Notes under the pieces: generated by a model | The model's input: the letters and a program-made list of their open reading frames with translations, nothing else | Databases searched by the model: none | Told to the model about the DNA's origin: nothing | Origin: Diorhabda sublineata | Lineage: Eukaryota > Arthropoda > Insecta > Coleoptera > Chrysomelidae | Reading direction: 5' to 3' | Assembly (NCBI RefSeq): GCF_026230105.1 | Contig: NC_079476.1 | Coordinates: 1,075,209 to 1,139,208, forward strand | Length of the DNA stretch: 64,000 nt | In this document: in pieces, positions 33,660 to 45,600 of the stretch | Position numbering within the stretch: the stretch's first letter is position 1 | Layout: every line of letters starts with the position of its first letter | Program-made: the position numbers and the translations under genes

Positions 33660-34075
33660 AATAAGGGCATAAGGGTTTGTTGGTGGAATGGTTGAGACAA
33701 ATTTTTAGTGGTGGTTATGAATAGAGGTTAGACAAGGCTGAAAAGATTAGATGATACAGAGGCAGCATGAGAAAGAAGTAGTTGCTGTCATCTGATCCAA
33801 AGTAGAGGCTCATTAGCTCCATAGTTAAGGCTTTCTATAGGCCTAGATCGAAAAGTACCCATACAAAGACGTTGAGCTGTATTATGTACCGAGTTTCAAA
33901 GGTCAACGTTAGATTTTGAGGCAGAGATATAGATGTAACAACTATAATCTAATTTTGAGCGAATTAGGGCTCTGTATATTCTGAGAAGAGAATTTCCATC
34001 AGCTCCCCAATGGTAATGTGAGAAGATTTTGATAATGTTTAATAAATTGTAACATTTACCTTTGATTCCCATGAT
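33660..34075 (-). pseudogene. jockey-like reverse transcriptase C-terminal fragment
   Basis: One minus-strand frame from about 34070 reads KGKCYNLLNIIKIFSHYHWG, then ADGNSLLRIYRALIRSKLDY, SASKSNVDL, a stop, then HNTAQRLCMGTFRSRPIESL and ANEPLLWIR. This is the thumb/connection region of jockey-clade elements ('kclkaLNiLkvLsh..WGADr.tLLrlYraLIRSkLDYGs.vYgSA', '.iHnqglRLalGAFrTsPveSLyvea.EpsL'). The catalytic box, upstream on the minus strand, is not recognisable. Few stops are present, so this copy is younger than most in the window. Confidence 0.85.
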
Positions 34076-35984
34076 ATGCTGTTTTCAAGTTGGAAAGTCG
34101 AATCAAATCAGTAGTTTTCACTAATATATTCCATAATTTTTTCCTTCAAACATCAACAATTCATATCCATACAGAGTGGATGATTACATTTTTTATATAA
34201 GTAAATTGTCAGGTTTTTACATGATACACACAAATAAAAGATGTAACCCCACCAAACTAATTTCGTCTCTCCCTATATAAGCCAGGAGTGGTTCTTCATT
34301 ATAATTCTGAAGAATCTATGGAACAAATTTCCTCTGGAATTGGAAAAAGTCTGACCACCTCTTTTTTCGGCCCACCCCAATCCTATGAGTTATTTTAATC
34401 CAGATTCTTTTTAGAATAACTATTGGCGGCCCTAGAACATAATTTATCGAAACTATAATTGTTTTTTCATCAGTTCTCAATAGAAAATCAAAAATGAATA
34501 TTTATCCTGGTAGGTAATTCCCTTTCTCCAGGACTTTTTTCATAAGTTTATTCAGGTTATATTCTTAATGTATCAATAATATAAATTTCATATATTTACG
34601 TTATAAAATGGAATCCTGTCTGTAAAAAATTGAGAAATACGAAAACTTCAACCTCAATTTTACATAATAAAAGCAGCAACTTCGATTTCATCGAGATTTG
34701 GACATAATTTTTTGACTATAGTGACAAAAAGGATCCAATAGGATGATAATAATAGCTCCATTGGAATAAGAACTAAAATAACTCTCCTTTTTCCACAATT
34801 AAGTCAAGCGGTTACTTAACGTATGAAAAAACAGAATTACCCAAAACAACTCTCTTTGACTATGAGTCTCATTATATTGTTCCATCCTCTAGCCGGTCCT
34901 GCTTAGATATAGTAGAAATCTATGATTCGGCGAATGCGCCGTCTTTGATAAAATACCAGGAATTCGTTTGATCTCACTTTTCATATCAGTTTTGTTGCAT
35001 TTGGATAATTTCTTGGAAGGTCTGCTCATTCATTTCTCCTCTTTCTTTATTTTTCTCTATTTCTTGAGACATTTAACGAGTTTGTTCAGCACAGTTGAGT
35101 TCAGTTTATGATAAATAGTTGCATGGATGGAGGGATGGATTCTGACAGACTTTAGTGACTAGTGATGACTCTGCTTATAAAATAGATTGTAAGATTTTCA
35201 ATAAAAAGGAAACATTTCTCATATATTCTGTATTTATTTCTACCATTAAATCTTCAGTATTCATGTTAGAGTACATTTAGTTGTAATGAAACATCAACAT
35301 TTTAGGTTAGGTGCTAAATTCCCCATGCCGCACATTCTTAAGTATTTCATTCAAGATCTCTAAATATATTGTCCAAATATGAACATTATTTGCGTTTTTT
35401 ATCATCCATTTCATTCAAGTTTCTCGTTAGTCAGTAAGTTTCACCCCAAGTAAATAAATAATAAATTTTTACCACAGTACCGTACTTAGTAACAGTTTTC
35501 GAAATTAGGACACGCTCTTTAAAATTTTTGCCATAAAATATTATACTTTCTCCTAATAGCAATTTTTTTGACCAAAAGACGTTCATGAATCTTGTGAATT
35601 TTGTTAATTCTCATAATTTTAAATTTTAACTGAGGTATAGTCCGCAAGGCCGGATCGTGGAAATGAAAATTAAGTAGTCGGATTTGAAATGTTCGTTTTA
35701 GCAGGCCATTCAAATTTGATGATACAAGAAATTTTCAAATGTAAAGCTACGTGCTAAAAGAAGAATGTTAAAACTAAATAATGGAAAAATTATTTGAGAA
35801 TATTCGAAATTGCGTGTTTTGGTGGATGCACTGGGTATTAGACTAATTTTCTTAGAATTTTCATAGCCATGAATGAGAAAGATGTACCAGTGTAGCGCAT
35901 CATTATTCGTTTTTTGATAAAAAATAATGTGGAATCCGCGGAGATTTATCGAAAATTCCAAGATGTTGTGGGAAACCACATGCG
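34076..35984. other. 1.9-kb stretch without recognised genes
   Basis: Only one dispersed repeat copy (34890-34950) stands out. Minus-strand frames at 35519-35713 and 35710-35979 have no known motifs. Confidence 0.45.
34890..34950. repeat. dispersed repeat, copy 2 (TAGCCGGTCCT type)
   Basis: TAGCCGGTCCTGCTTAG, an A-TATAGTAG-A stretch and GCGCCGTCTTTGAT match the copy at 25961-26020 in order and spacing, at clearly lower than full identity. Confidence 0.5.
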
Positions 35985-36803
35985 CGAAGATCGGGAATCC
36001 ACAAGAACGTCAGCGCTGTACAAAAACTGTACGCGATATTACTGAACAATTTGGCATCAGTCTAATTCATGAACGGCTGGGTTATCTCAAAATATCAGCC
36101 AGATGAGTACCAAGACTTGTGACTTTGGACCAGAAACACTCACACGCTGAGAAGTTTGCACGCGTCTCCTGCAGCGGTATATTGAGGAATGGGAAAATTT
36201 ATACACCACAGACAATTGTTGGATATAACACTATATTCCGGAGAGTTTAGGCGCGTCTATGAAGTAGAGGAAGTAAAAAAGAAGCGCACCATTTGAAGCG
36301 AAGATGTTCTGTAGTGTTTTGGTACATAAGGGGGAGCAACTGAGGTTGTTTTTTTCATTGGGCAACGAATTGTGAATGCGTAGTATCTTGGTAACCTACT
36401 AAACAACACGGTGAAACATGAATACGAATCAAAACGTTGCGATACTCCTATCTGTAAACCGAAATTGCTGCAAGACAACGTCAACCGCACGCAAGTCGGA
36501 TTATAATGGAAATTTTGAACGAATCGCGTTCGGAGACACCCACCTTATAATCTTGATTTGTCACCATTTATTTGATTCATTGAAGGAGACACAGGCTGAG
36601 ATTTAAAAGGTAGAATCCTTGCTGCGCGGATGTTTACCTGACAAGACGACAAAAATTTATCTAAGAGCTTCCGGAGAAAGATCACAAGTGTATGAATTAT
36701 GCTGGAGACTATTTAGAAAAACTATAAAAAGTTTCAGATCTCTAGCTTATTAATAATATTTATATGGCAAAATTCTGGTTTATATTTGAACCATCCTTGT
36801 AGA
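35985..36803 (+). pseudogene. mariner transposase fossil
   Basis: Plus-strand blocks across frames: QFGISLIHERLGYLKISAR and VPRLVTLDQK near 36048-36130 ('h.iL.e.LGysKvcaRWVPr.Lt..qK'), LLQRYIEEWENF near 36160-36200, FFIGQRIVNA near 36350-36380 ('fL..grTvNaeYY'), HEYESKRCDTPICKPKLLQD near 36417-36476 followed by NVN (second catalytic Asp, normally DNA.PH), and a C-terminal ELCWRLFRK-like tail. The right flank TTTGAACCATCCTTGTA ends near 36803 and resembles a mariner right end. There are many stops and frameshifts, and no left end was found. Confidence 0.75.
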
Positions 36804-37299
36804 TATCACTTGAAAATTATCAAATTTTGCGATATTTCGGATGCATTGATCATAAGCATTATGGATGCTGTCCTACTAATCAAATGTACTCCATAAAATG
36901 AGAAGACATTCGAAAGGATTCAAATCAACCCTTCTAATAACCACTCCCAAATTTGAAGAAAACTGTTCAATGTGACACATAATATCTGACCTACGTCCAA
37001 CGAATTTGAAATCTTAATTTTTCTTGAATGGACAGAACAGGAAAAACAAACTGCTACTGCCTTAAAATTGTCGAATGCAAATTTATGCACCGGATGTAGC
37101 TACCGTATGTCGTCTTCTGCCATGTTGCTATTTGATGCAGGGGGAGATTTTACTGCCCTCAAGAGACAAAGGGGCTAGAGGAGGACGTCGGTAGCAAATA
37201 ACATCCTCCAATTGGTGAATTGAAATCCAAAAATCTCATAAACTAGGCTGCGATTCATGTCGCAAAAACTGCATTGAAAGACAATAATTATCCGGAAAA

Positions 37300-37989
37300 A
37301 AATATAAATAACATATTAACAGACACTATAATCAATCAAAAAAACAGAACAGAAACGAAATATCAAAACATCAAACATTTTTCCTTACCATACATTATCC
37401 AAATATTTCCCTAGATCGTAAAATATCTAAAACACCAAAAACAAAAGAAGTAATATTGTATATCAAGTGCCTTGTACTAATTGTGATGCTGTCTACATAG
37501 GGCAGACATCTCAGTATTTAGAAAATAGACTAAAAGGTCATTAATATGAAGAAAATATAAAACTGCGTTAACGAACCCCGAAGTATCAAAAAAACAAAAA
37601 TTCAATTATAAAGATTCGAAAATTATTGAAACTGAATTCAATAGAAGAAAAAGAAAATTTTTAGAAATGGTTCACATTCATAAAAACGAAAAAACTATAA
37701 ATGATAAAAAAAACCTTAATAATTTAAGTAAAATTAATGGTTCTATTTTGTAAATTCTAATGAAAATACAAATAATTTGATTGATTAAGTACTGCTACTG
37801 AGAAAACATTTATTTTTCTTATTAGAATATTTTCTATTGCGATTTTATTCTTATTGATATTTTGATTAATATAAATACGTAAATTGTCAGTGGCAATTTC
37901 ATATTTTGATAAAGACTTACACAAAAAGCCAAAACGTCAAATTTTATCGTCCAAAAATTATTGAAAAAACTAATTTAAAAACAAAAGAG

Positions 37990-37990
<1 letters not shown>
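37300..37990 (+). pseudogene. Penelope-like element: GIY-YIG endonuclease and 3' end
   Basis: Plus-strand blocks: NNYPEKNINNIL near 37277-37315, YQVPCTNCDAVYIGQTSQYL and ENRLKGH near 37458-37542 (GIY-YIG nuclease with the Cys pair, the YIG motif and the following Arg typical of Penelope-like elements), then KIIETEFNRRKRKFLEMVHI and HKNEKTINDKKNLNNLSKI in the last block near 37618-37735, with a stop near 37752. Frameshifts separate the blocks, and the reverse transcriptase is missing. The 3' sequence near 37930-37985 (AAAACGTCAAATTTTATC ... CTAATTTAAAAACAAAAGAG) is shared with 30276-30345 and abuts a TA microsatellite. Confidence 0.8.

Positions 37991-37991
<1 letters not shown>

Positions 37992-38054
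<63 letters not shown>
37992..38054. repeat. (TA)n microsatellite
   Basis: About 31 uninterrupted TA dinucleotides directly following the 3' end of the Penelope-like fragment. Confidence 0.97.
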
Positions 38055-38056
<2 letters not shown>

Positions 38057-39334
38057 ATACATATCAGGTCTCTTAAAACAAACAAAACTTGAAATATACC
38101 GTCCAAAACCTTTCTATGAAATATTATTATCAAATATTTCCAGAACTTCCCAAATATTTGTTTGAAACGTGAAGGAATTTTTGAAAGCCGAGCATCGTAT
38201 GTACTGCTCAGATAACGGCTATTTCCGACAAAGCTTATACAAATTTTCTGTTAAGGCATTCATAGCCCGGAAACAAAACTTTATAAAATATCATAATATT
38301 CAAGAATAAATTGTGAATTGCTACGATAATCGGAGTATATATAAACAAAGAATGGTGCATGAAAATATTCTAAATTTTGAAATTTGAAAAATTATTAAAA
38401 CAACTTGAATCAGAACTAAAAATATCGATATTCGTTCTTGTTTTTTTTTCTTATTTCCGCTGCTAGTGGGTCAGAGAGACCCTGTGCACTACTAAAAGTG
38501 AACTTATGTGCTTTGGATAAATATTTATGGAGCACATTATACTCGACTCTAAATGCAACGTTCAACAAAATAGTAATTAACTGTTGGATTTTCTTCATGT
38601 ATAAATATCCGGAATGAATGGTTTTTGTAAGAATTGAAATATATTCCTTAAAACTGTTTCAATTTTCGTTTGAATGGTATGTAATAAACCAGTTGTTTGT
38701 TCTCCTCTCAAGACATATGTTAATATTGGAATCTGATCTTTTTGATCAAACTTATATTAAATGATTACGTTCGAGAGTTAGATAAGTCAATTTACAAGTC
38801 ATCTTTATGTTCTGGTGATTTGCCATTACGTAGTACACTCTGATTTTTTCTGTCACACCAACACTAAATTCAAAGGCTTCTGGAGTCGTCTTTCTATATC
38901 ATTATTGTTGAAGAGCTGGTTTCTCTCCTCTTTAACTATCCAGAAATAAATTTCGCTCATTCATTGTGTGTTTGTTTAAATACTATACCAGTACAGTAAA
39001 TTGAAATCGCTACAGAGAAAATTTCTCCTATATCACGACCAAATCCTAAATATCCTCTATTCCACATGAATAATGATCCCATTCCATTCAAAAACATCTC
39101 AATGAACCTCTTTCTAGTCTTCCTCAGGAGCTGGATGGCCTCGATGTTTTTTGTTCATGACTTCTCTAGAATTTTAGTTTATTGTTGATTCAATATTATC
39201 AATCTACAAGTAGTAATGCTTCTAAATACTTTGTTTGCATTATCTCAATTATGAGTACATTGTTCTGACTGATAAAGCTAAAAAACAGGATATCATATGT
39301 CTATACCGATATCAGGATTTGTTTGGATGTTATA
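38055..39334. other. unassigned AT-rich DNA
   Basis: Probably includes the worn 3' part of the minus-strand jockey element to its right, but no block can be named. Confidence 0.4.
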
Positions 39335-40178
39335 TGTTGAGTTTTTCTAGGTTAAGAACCAAAATATTTTGCTGCATCATCAAAAAGGATCCTTGAATTT
39401 TCCATTATGACTGGAATTTATTCTATATTTTTTAAGCATGATGATTATTTAATGTTTTGTTCTCTGATATTTGTAATTTTTTCTTCGTGCGTTTCCTTTC
39501 TGACACAATATCCGTTTCTTCTGCGAAAGTGGTGATTATATTTTGTTCTAATTTGGGAATATGACTAATGTATTGGAGGAACTTAATATAGTTTCTTCTG
39601 ATACTTCTGGTCCGATTTTTGAGCCCATTCATTTTGTATTGGAGCTTTTCATACTAGATTCATTAAAACGCCTGTACTATATCAATGAAAATTTTTGTTT
39701 TTCCAAAGATTTCACAATAACATCATTTATCTTTTGTATTTGGTCTAAAATTAAAAGTTTTTGTCCAAATTCAAGTTATTGTGATGAAAATAGGAAGAAA
39801 GGGGGGATATGAATCTAATTCCTATACAAGTTTCTCTAGTTTCGAGAAATTTAGATACATTTCACATTCATGGAACTTCTTTTTCATCTAATAGATGTGT
39901 ACAATTCAATATTGCTCTTCAAGTCATAACATTGAATCCTAGTGGCTTATTATCTTATCACTGTATCTAAATTTTGATATCCCTCTTTTCCAGATTTGGT
40001 ATTTTCTCTTCGTCCGTCAGGGATGAAGCTGTTTTCCAGATGCTGAACTAATCTACCAGCTTTCATTGTATTATTCTATTCCGAACCTCTATCCAAGTTT
40101 CACCTTTTGTAAATTGGGTGAGGCAGGTCTTTTTTTAGTCTTTTGGTTGATTTCCAAAGTGAGTAGTCATTCTTCATT
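39335..40178 (-). pseudogene. jockey-like retrotransposon, reverse transcriptase fragments
   Basis: Minus-strand blocks in order: NDYSLWKSTKRLKK near 40172-40130 (start of the jockey reverse transcriptase region), AGRLVQHLENSFIPDGRREN near 40045-39990, FIDIVQAF near 39690 (the 'KAFD' block), LQYISHIPKLEQNIITTFAE then ETDIVSERK near 39575-39490 (the 'lY.sDiP....ttiaTFADDTaiLS' block, in which catalytic ADD is AEE), and DDAAKYFG near 39385-39360 ('takYLGl.LD'). The catalytic aspartates are lost, and stops and frameshifts are frequent. It lies head to head with the Penelope-like element that starts near 40.4 kb on the plus strand. Confidence 0.8.
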
Positions 40179-40379
40179 TGTTAAAGTGAGTGCTGATTGT
40201 GTCATTTCTTTAATTTCTTCTCAATTGCTGATTATCGTTGTTCAATAGATGTTTCCGACTGGTACCATTTCTGTTTTTGGTCATCATTTCCCTTTGTTCT
40301 TTACATCATTGGCGATTTATCTCATACAGCTTGCTGAATGCAGTCATGTTCCATTATCTAGATCTTTTGAATACTGAAA

Positions 40380-41135
40380 AAAAAATTTTGTATCTGTTAA
40401 CATATCTTCGTGTCCGTTTTTGGAAAATTGTACCACTCAAGATAAGAAGGATAGAAAACACCTCTACGTACAGGTACATCCCGGCTGATTCTTTTCATAG
40501 TATTCAACATAAGATGGCCAGTCTCCATTTCCTGGTACATCGGTTAATCCACTTTCCACTTACCACCATCGAGAGATACAATAAGGGAAAGTCCTTCATT
40601 AAGGAGGTAGCTGTACTCAACGGTTATGAAAAAATAATTGTAAATAGGTTAATCAATCGTCAGCCTTAAGAAATCTCTATGTGGAACCATTTTTTTCCAA
40701 ACCCAAAGTAGAAAACAAGAAAAATCCACTCTGATACCTTTCAATTCTCTTTATACAAATAGAATAGGAAGGAATATTTAACAGAGTGGGTTTTAAATTG
40801 GTTTATAAATCTAACAATACCTTGAAACAATTTTTGTGCAATTCTAAGGATAAAATACCATTTTGTGTATTTGTAAGTATATTGGGCAAACAAAGAGATC
40901 CGTTATTGTCCGCTTTAAAGAGCACAAAGGTCATTTGAAATATGAACGAACAGGAAAATCAGGTATTTCCTGCCAGTCACAATTATGACATAAACATATT
41001 AATAATGTAAAATTCTATCCAATAATAAATTGTCGGATGCATTTGAAATCATTGGAATTGCTAGATTTGAGCTTAATTAGGGATAAAGGGGCAATTACTC
41101 ACCATCCAATCTATAGTTTAATAGTCAAAGAATGA
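40380..41135 (+). pseudogene. Penelope-like element: reverse transcriptase end plus GIY-YIG nuclease
   Basis: The frame to the stop at 40669 ends with STYRYIPADSFHSIQHKMAS, LHFLVHRLIHFPL and FIKEVAVLNGYEKIIVNRLI. These match the C-terminal reverse transcriptase region of Penelope-like elements ('yRKpT.t...ip.dSfHp..HK.Aaf.smihRLl.fPl...n...E...Ik.iA..NGy....i..li'). Further on come GFKLVYKSNNTLKQFLCNSK near 40791-40850, YIGQTKRSVIVRFKEHKGHL near 40878-40937 (GIY-YIG domain with the conserved Arg and H) and LELLDLSLIRDKGAI near 41052-41096. Frameshifts separate the parts. The sequence differs clearly from the Penelope-like copy at 37.5 kb, so it is a different family. Confidence 0.85.
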
Positions 41136-42139
41136 ATATGAATATTCCCGCCAAGCAGTTTTATTTTCGCGGGAGAAGGTTTATCGTTGAAAAGATTTAG
41201 TATAAAACATGTAAGTCAAGTTATTAGATTTTATTTTACCTTCAGTCGTGACAACTGATTTTCACGTCTTTTATCATGTTTCTCCAACTAAAATCTTCTC
41301 CAATAATCTGTCATTTCTAACGTGTCCTCCAAACATAGGTTCATTATGATATCTATCCAAGATCCTCTGACTACCAAAGACTAATAGTAAACAAAACTCG
41401 CTTTGTTTAATTATACACCTTATTTTTTTAATTTTTATTTTTAAATGTTTAACATTATTACGAAGATAATTTTGGTTTCTATCAACGTTATCCTTGCGTC
41501 AGTTCAACTTAGTTCAAGCTGGTTTTTTTTGATCTTCAAGGTTAATATATTTTCATTTATCGTAAATAGTTTTAGATTGAAATTTATGTTCCCAAGTCAC
41601 GTTATTATTTCAAAAATACCACATATACCTACATGAACAACTATCGTTGGATTTGATGGGTTTGATTTGGATCCTAGTGGTAAGTATCCGAAAGCCCAGC
41701 TTTAGAGAGCAATATGGAAATGAACGGAGACATCTCACGTAATCAAAATCGATGGTGGGCTCACAGAGTCAAGTTAAGGGATTTATTTGTGTTTCTATCA
41801 GATTACTAACGATGTTATGCAAAACAAATTTCGATTTAGTACTGAATATGGAAAAGGTTATGAATATTGATGATACATATTTGGGTAGTGAAGTCTGTCA
41901 TTTCCGATCGTATACGAAATTGAACTTCCTAGGCTTAAGTTCATTCATAACATTATACTGTAAACAATTTTTTTCTGGTCTCATTGGAGGATTTTCAATA
42001 TCCAATTCCCACATATGAACAATTTTGACAAAAATAAGGTTTATATTTTTCAACTATTCATATTATTGCAGTTGGTTCAATTTGAAGCATAATAATTCCT
42101 TTCCGATCTAATCATGAGTTGTCACTTTGATCATAGTTA
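41136..42139. other. unassigned AT-rich DNA
   Basis: Frames at 41445-41636 and 41752-42018 match nothing known. No repeats seen. Confidence 0.45.
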
Positions 42140-42944
42140 TACAGAGTGAGTTTTATCTATGGAACGCCTCAATTTTCTCGGAAACGGCTTTTTCGATTTT
42201 CATAAATTTTTGTGTGCGATACGGCCGTTATTATGCTAGTATCTACGTTGTTGTCAGGTCTTTCCTTTTTCCGAAAAAATAATGAACTTTGTTTATTGAA
42301 AAGAAACACCTGATATATTTTATGGTTTTGGAAACCCTCAAAAAATACTGATTTTTTCTGTATTGTACATTTAGATAGGTATGATTGAAAAAACTAGTTT
42401 AATTTGGATATTCTTCAATAATTTATGTGCTAATAGAAACTCGTAACAAGGTCAGTAAATTTCAACGAAGCTGGTGCAGTGAAATATTTATCCAAAACAT
42501 CGCTCAGAAAACCTCCAACAACTGAATCTTTTAATTACTGAAAATTGGCAGGTTTTGTTTTATAAACGATGTTTTTCAAGCGAACCCACAGGAAATAATC
42601 TAAAAGATTCATGTCATTTCAGAAAACCACGCCGTACAATCCCATCTTTTCGTAAACACATTATTTACGTATTGTCCCACGCATAGTGAGGTGTGGCTTC
42701 ATTTTGTTGTACTGATATGCTTTTTTTAAATGTAATTTAAAAAATTTCTTTTGATTTGGAAATATCAGATTCAAATCAGGTGTAACACTATTTTCCAATA
42801 AATCTAAATACACCGGAGAATTTAAGTTACCCTCAATAAAAAAGGAAAGATCTGACAACAATGTAAATATCACCGTAATACCGGTCGTATCTCAAGCCGT
42901 TTCCGAAATAATTGAAGCGTTCCATACATGGAACTCACTCTGTA
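42140..42944. mobile_element. transposon with about 130-bp terminal inverted repeats, internally deleted
   Basis: The left end TACAGAGTGAGTTTTATCTA (42140) and the right end reversed, TACAGAGTGAGTTCCATGTA (from 42944), begin inverted repeats. These continue through ATGGAACGCCTC / ATGGAACGCTTC, TCGGAAACGGCTT (both sides), TATTATGCTAGTATCTACGT / TATTACGGTGATATTTACAT and TTGTTGTCAGGTCTTTCCTTT / TTGTTGTCAGATCTTTCCTTT. The right arm lacks about 30 bp present in the left. TA at each edge fits a Tc1/mariner-superfamily target. The same termini occur at 21010-21158 and, as a solo piece, near 6112. Confidence 0.88.
42470..42873 (-). pseudogene. DUF4817-type DDE transposase remnant
   Basis: The minus strand starts inside the right terminal repeat and enters coding sequence at FFIEGNLNSPVYLDLLENSV (about 42838-42779), then shows QNEATPHYAW near 42705-42680 (second catalytic block 'QQDgAtPHya', here with Asp replaced by Asn), a frame-shifted IGRRG-like block near 42640 (KDGIVRRGF), and SLEKHRL / LKNIVYK-like residues near 42575-42560. 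The N-terminal half and first catalytic Asp are deleted at the junction with the terminal repeat. It is clearly dead. Confidence 0.75.
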
Positions 42945-45600
42945 TAACTATGATGTTATCTCTGAAAGGAATTTTCTAGGTTATTTCGCTTCAAATTGTA
43001 CAATCTGCAATATTAACAAACAGATCAAAGTTATTTTAAGTATCTACTTATAATAATTTGTTCTTAGGAAAAAGATTTTCTCCGATATGCGAATAGCGAT
43101 GTTTTTCATACATCAACTGAATCTTATGATTCAGTTGAATCTAAAACGATTCGGTAGATGTGAATCGATTCAACTACAAAACGTAGATTCTAATAACATT
43201 TTTCATCCGACTTGATATCATATATCTGAATCGAATACATTTTTCTTGATAACGTATATGTATCTTTCAAATTTAATATAGATCTAACCTAAAAATATAT
43301 AATACAAAGTGTCCATGTTCGTTTCAAAAAATCCGATACGAAATTCTGTTGCGGAAACATGGCATTTCTCTCGTATACGACAGTAGATGCATTTTAGATG
43401 CGATTGTTAAAATTCAGATTGATATGCATTGGAATGGACTGTTTCGGTTCAGTTATTGTAGAGCTTTTTCCCTGAAAATCTGTATTGTCGTATCCAGATT
43501 CTATTTTTGTAGTCAGGACATTACAAAAATAACGTTCAATCAGTGACATTTTGTTCAGATATTCATCCAATAAAATAAAAAATAAAAAAAGAAACAATTT
43601 GAATTGAATTACACCCAAGTATTGATTAATTCTGATATTAGCACATCAAAACTTAATTTAACCTCGTAAAAAGTTCGTTATATTTTGATTTTGTTGGAAA
43701 TAAATGATTCTATAAATATGAAGTTTATTATTATCGATATTAACACGTTGAGCCCCAACAAGTTCTTCCTCAAGCTCCAACGTTTCACGTTAGTGTCTTT
43801 TCTTCTTCGATTTTCTCCTAGGAACAGTTGCGATGATGAAGAGTACCAATGATTGTTGACCATAACAAAAAATTTAATCCTTGATTCATAACCAACAACC
43901 ATCTCACCGTAATGGTTGGTTCTATGTAAAAATTGAGCCAAAAATTGTCTGTTTGAATCTATTTCGAAGCGATTCGGGTTTGTACAAATAAAAATTCTCA
44001 TTTTATGAGACGAATTTGATGTGGATTTTTAATAGAGAAACGCTCTAAAATTCAAGTTTTCTTCCACATTTCTGGTATTATCTCAACGGAATTGCCCTAT
44101 TTATCTTATTTCACACTCAGATTATGTTGAGATAATTACATCGCTTTCAGTCTGAAATCCGAATACTATTTGCTGCGAGGAACGCATTTCTGAAATCTCT
44201 CCAACATATTTTGATATTCGATTAAATCGAGTTGAATCATATGTAAACCGAAATATCAAAATATGATTATCAATCGATTAATTTTCAGTTGATTAGTTAT
44301 TAATCTGAACATTTGTCGTTGGAATAATTTTCCCCACGGAGATTGAGACCATTTCCGTGATGGGATTATGAGTTCATTTCGCGTTTCATCATTCATAATA
44401 ATATAAACTCCAAAATGATTTGTTGTTGAGGAATTTACGGTTTTGTACACTCCTTATTCGAAATATTCACGTTTTTTTCAGTTTATAGTGAAGCTGTCTC
44501 ATTTCGTTTGAATTGATTGAGGTAGTTACCAGCGATATTTTCGTTATAATTTGTAGTTATTTAATTTCAATTTTTACATCTTCTGGTTGTAAATACGTTA
44601 AAGTAGAAGATGACAAACATTAAAAAACCAAAGAGTAAGATGGTGAATAAGTTTCATTCACTGAAAAGAGAAGTATTGGAAAAAGATATCGAAACCACAG
44701 CTGAATGAATAGAAAGAAATAGAGGATGTTGATTAGAAATGAGAACACAAAATAATTAGTGATATAATTCACACAAGAATGTCTAGAACAATGAAAAAAA
44801 GGCATTGGTTTGACAAGCATTATATATCGATGTTATAGAAAAGGAACCAGATTTTATACTATACAGATACAGAATACAGATAGCAACAAAAGAAGATATA
44901 ATCAAGCAAGAAAACAGTAGAAAGCAAAAGTAACTGGATTTTGTACAATGAAATTGAATGAATCCTTCAGAAAAACATCCAAAATCTCTCATATTTCCGT
45001 GATTAAATCAGTGGAACTTGTTTTTGTATTACAAAAGTCAAATTTAATCGAAGAAATTAACCTTTGAAAGGGCATGTGAATATCTAAACATTCAAATCAA
45101 TTGATACGTTCATATTGAACATGCATTATTCACATCAAATACACGTGTATCTCATATCAGTACTAATGATAGGGAGTACACCACTTTTATCAAGTTTTAT
45201 CGCGTGTTACGCCTTTTGACTCTAATGGACCGGAGGTGCCGCTACCTCCCGTACACACTCTTCCATCAGAACCACATAAATCCACCAATGAAGCGATTCA
45301 ATTCAACACGTACATACATGTGAAAGTGGTTAGCGCAAAAATTGGATTAGGGTTCGGTGAGGATTCGTATTTTAGAGGGGTTGCGGTGATTTCGATATTG
45401 TCCAGCAATAAAAAATAAAAGTTTCGTGTTTTATGAATCTAACCCATCTTGTTTGAAAACAAAAAAAAAGTTGGAATAGAATAGTTCAATATATTAAAAT
45501 CTTTTCAGCTCGTAACTAGCTTTGCTATAGGTTGTCTTCATGAAAGTTATAGCGTTCTGATTTTAGAAAAGATATAACATCGATAAAGACTGAAAAAATA
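42945..45600. other. 2.7-kb stretch without recognised genes
   Basis: Contains a 10-bp inverted repeat (CAACTGAATC / GATTCAGTTG, 43114-43137) within a stretch rich in GATTC motifs. A minus-strand frame of 107 codons (43678-44001) and a plus-strand frame at 45236-45418 carry no motif I can assign. Confidence 0.45.
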
